In this document: positions 62,929 to 64,000 of the stretch, piece by piece | How positions within the stretch are numbered: position 1 is the first letter of the stretch | How the letters are laid out: each line of letters opens with the position of its first letter | NCBI GenBank assembly: GCA_026261815.1 | Contig: JAMPIT010000884.1 | Coordinates: 13,281,001 to 13,345,000 of the forward strand | DNA from: Monarcha castaneiventris obscurior | Lineage: Eukaryota > Chordata > Aves > Passeriformes > Monarchidae | Direction of reading: 5' to 3' | DNA: 64,000 nt | The notes under the pieces: model-generated | Told to the model about the DNA's origin: nothing | The model's input: only the letters and a program-made list of their open reading frames with translations | The model's database searches: none | Made by a program: the position numbers and the translations under genes

Positions 62929-64000
62929 CCAAACCAGCTTGCTCTGGACAACAAAGAGCAGGAGATGGACAATGAAGAAAAGGAGATGTAAAGAATTTTT
63001 GGACAGCTGACTGTTCCCCAAGATATAATCATCTATCTCAGAATCACTTCATCCTTAGTAACTGGTGAAAAAGATGAAGTGAATTCTACATGTTGTAAGT
63101 AATAGTACTTCTATTTAATCCCCTCAAGGGACTTTACATGAAAAACCCACACAAAACACATGGTTCTCCATCTAAAGGGAGGAACAATGCTTTCCCTGAC
63201 CACTGAGGAGAGGAGGAAAGATTTCACAATGGAAACGTTTAGCCCAGCTATCCAGATCAGACAACCAGCATTTGTTTGGTTTGTCCACACTTCCCTGCAG
63301 TCTTTTCTCATACCACTGCTGGTTTGTGGTCACTGGGACTGGGCCACAGCTGCTCTGGGAAACCCCAAGGAACATGTATGGGCCACTTCCCATAACAGGT
63401 TACGTGGTCTGTGCCCCCAGAGATAGTAGTACAACTAAACAAAATCCCAAAGAAATGCTGTGATTTAGCTTCTCTTCTGGGGATAAAGAAGCAATAGTGA
63501 AATAAATTCTGTGCCATGTCCTATTGAAGACTGCTGTGGCAGGGTGGGGGTAAGAAGAAAAAGAATAGAGACAGTCCTATTCATACAGTTTCAACTTTAT
63601 CAGTCTTGTTCTATACTTATGGTGGTTATTCTTATATTTTTGTTTTTTTTTTTTTCTCTTATTCCTTGTCATCAAACTTTTCTCAGCTTCCTATGACTTT
63701 GCATATGGATAATTCTATATAATTTTTTTATAATGCTACTGCATATTAATTGACTGAATTTAAATTTGCGTAATTTATGAAATGTGCTGTGATTAACACC
63801 TATACATGATGGTAATGTTCTGGACATTAATGATAGTTTTCTGTGTCAGGGTCTCAAATTATTTGACAAACTTCTTAAATCATTAAAATCCTCAGAAGTT
63901 TAAGTAATGACCAGTAGGTCACATGACAGATTTATATGTCTGTTTACTAGAGCACTTAAAAATATGCTTACTTACAAATATGAGCATTTTTCTGACTTCA

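Larger units (their letters stand above)
60231..64000. other. Upstream intergenic flank of PDE3A; no gene seen
   Basis: AT-rich sequence with only short frames of low-complexity composition, none resembling a known protein. It contains a poly-T/(TTTTG)n tract at 61104-61136, an A20 run at 62909-62928 and a T13 run at 63643-63655. No CR1 3' end, LTR or tRNA-like fold was recognised. Confidence 0.6.

Noticed and set aside
1..64000. Search by eye for tRNA, rRNA, CRISPR arrays, microRNA-length hairpins and other PDE3A exons
   Set aside because: None seen. The only hairpins found have stems of 8-10 bp, and no exon 2-like frame occurs on the minus strand.

Overview
The window looks like bird nuclear DNA. 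It is an AT-rich, intron-scale sequence with very few repeats. The repeats that can be named are avian-type CR1 LINE 3' ends and solo LTRs of bird endogenous retroviruses; the LTR families recall those of neoavian birds, but that is judged from memory of the families, not from a search. There is no bacterial or viral gene layout, no operon and no CRISPR array.

Only one protein-coding segment can be supported: the first coding exon of PDE3A (cGMP-inhibited cyclic-nucleotide phosphodiesterase 3A), read from the minus strand at 58222-59043. It codes 274 residues and ends in phase 0 at a clean GT splice donor. It lies in a large CpG island (about 57590-60110) that also holds the presumed 5' UTR, a possible 20-codon upstream ORF and a GC-box/G-quadruplex-rich promoter. 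Everything to the left (1-58221) is intron 1; no exon 2 was found, so this intron is longer than 58 kb. Everything right of about 60.2 kb is the upstream flank of the gene.

The intron holds the following recognisable items: an LTR candidate at 22767-23269, a solo LTR at 27390-28037, an LTR with an odd inverted terminus and a perfect 5-bp target duplication at 30278-30883, CR1 fragments at 32339, 39041, 51163 and 51749, a small orphan CpG island at 51812-52075 carrying RE1/REST-like and CTCF-like matches, a perfect palindromic CRE at 24311, a dense same-strand TGTCA cluster at 22248-22351, a strong G-quadruplex motif at 56032-56056, and several A-rich or hairpin tracts. The remaining stretches show no gene.

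No novel multi-gene system is present. The points most worth a second look are the inverted-terminus LTR, the orphan intronic CpG island, the different placement and length of the acidic loops in the PDE3A membrane region, and a group of posterior-HOX-like sites just upstream of the promoter island.
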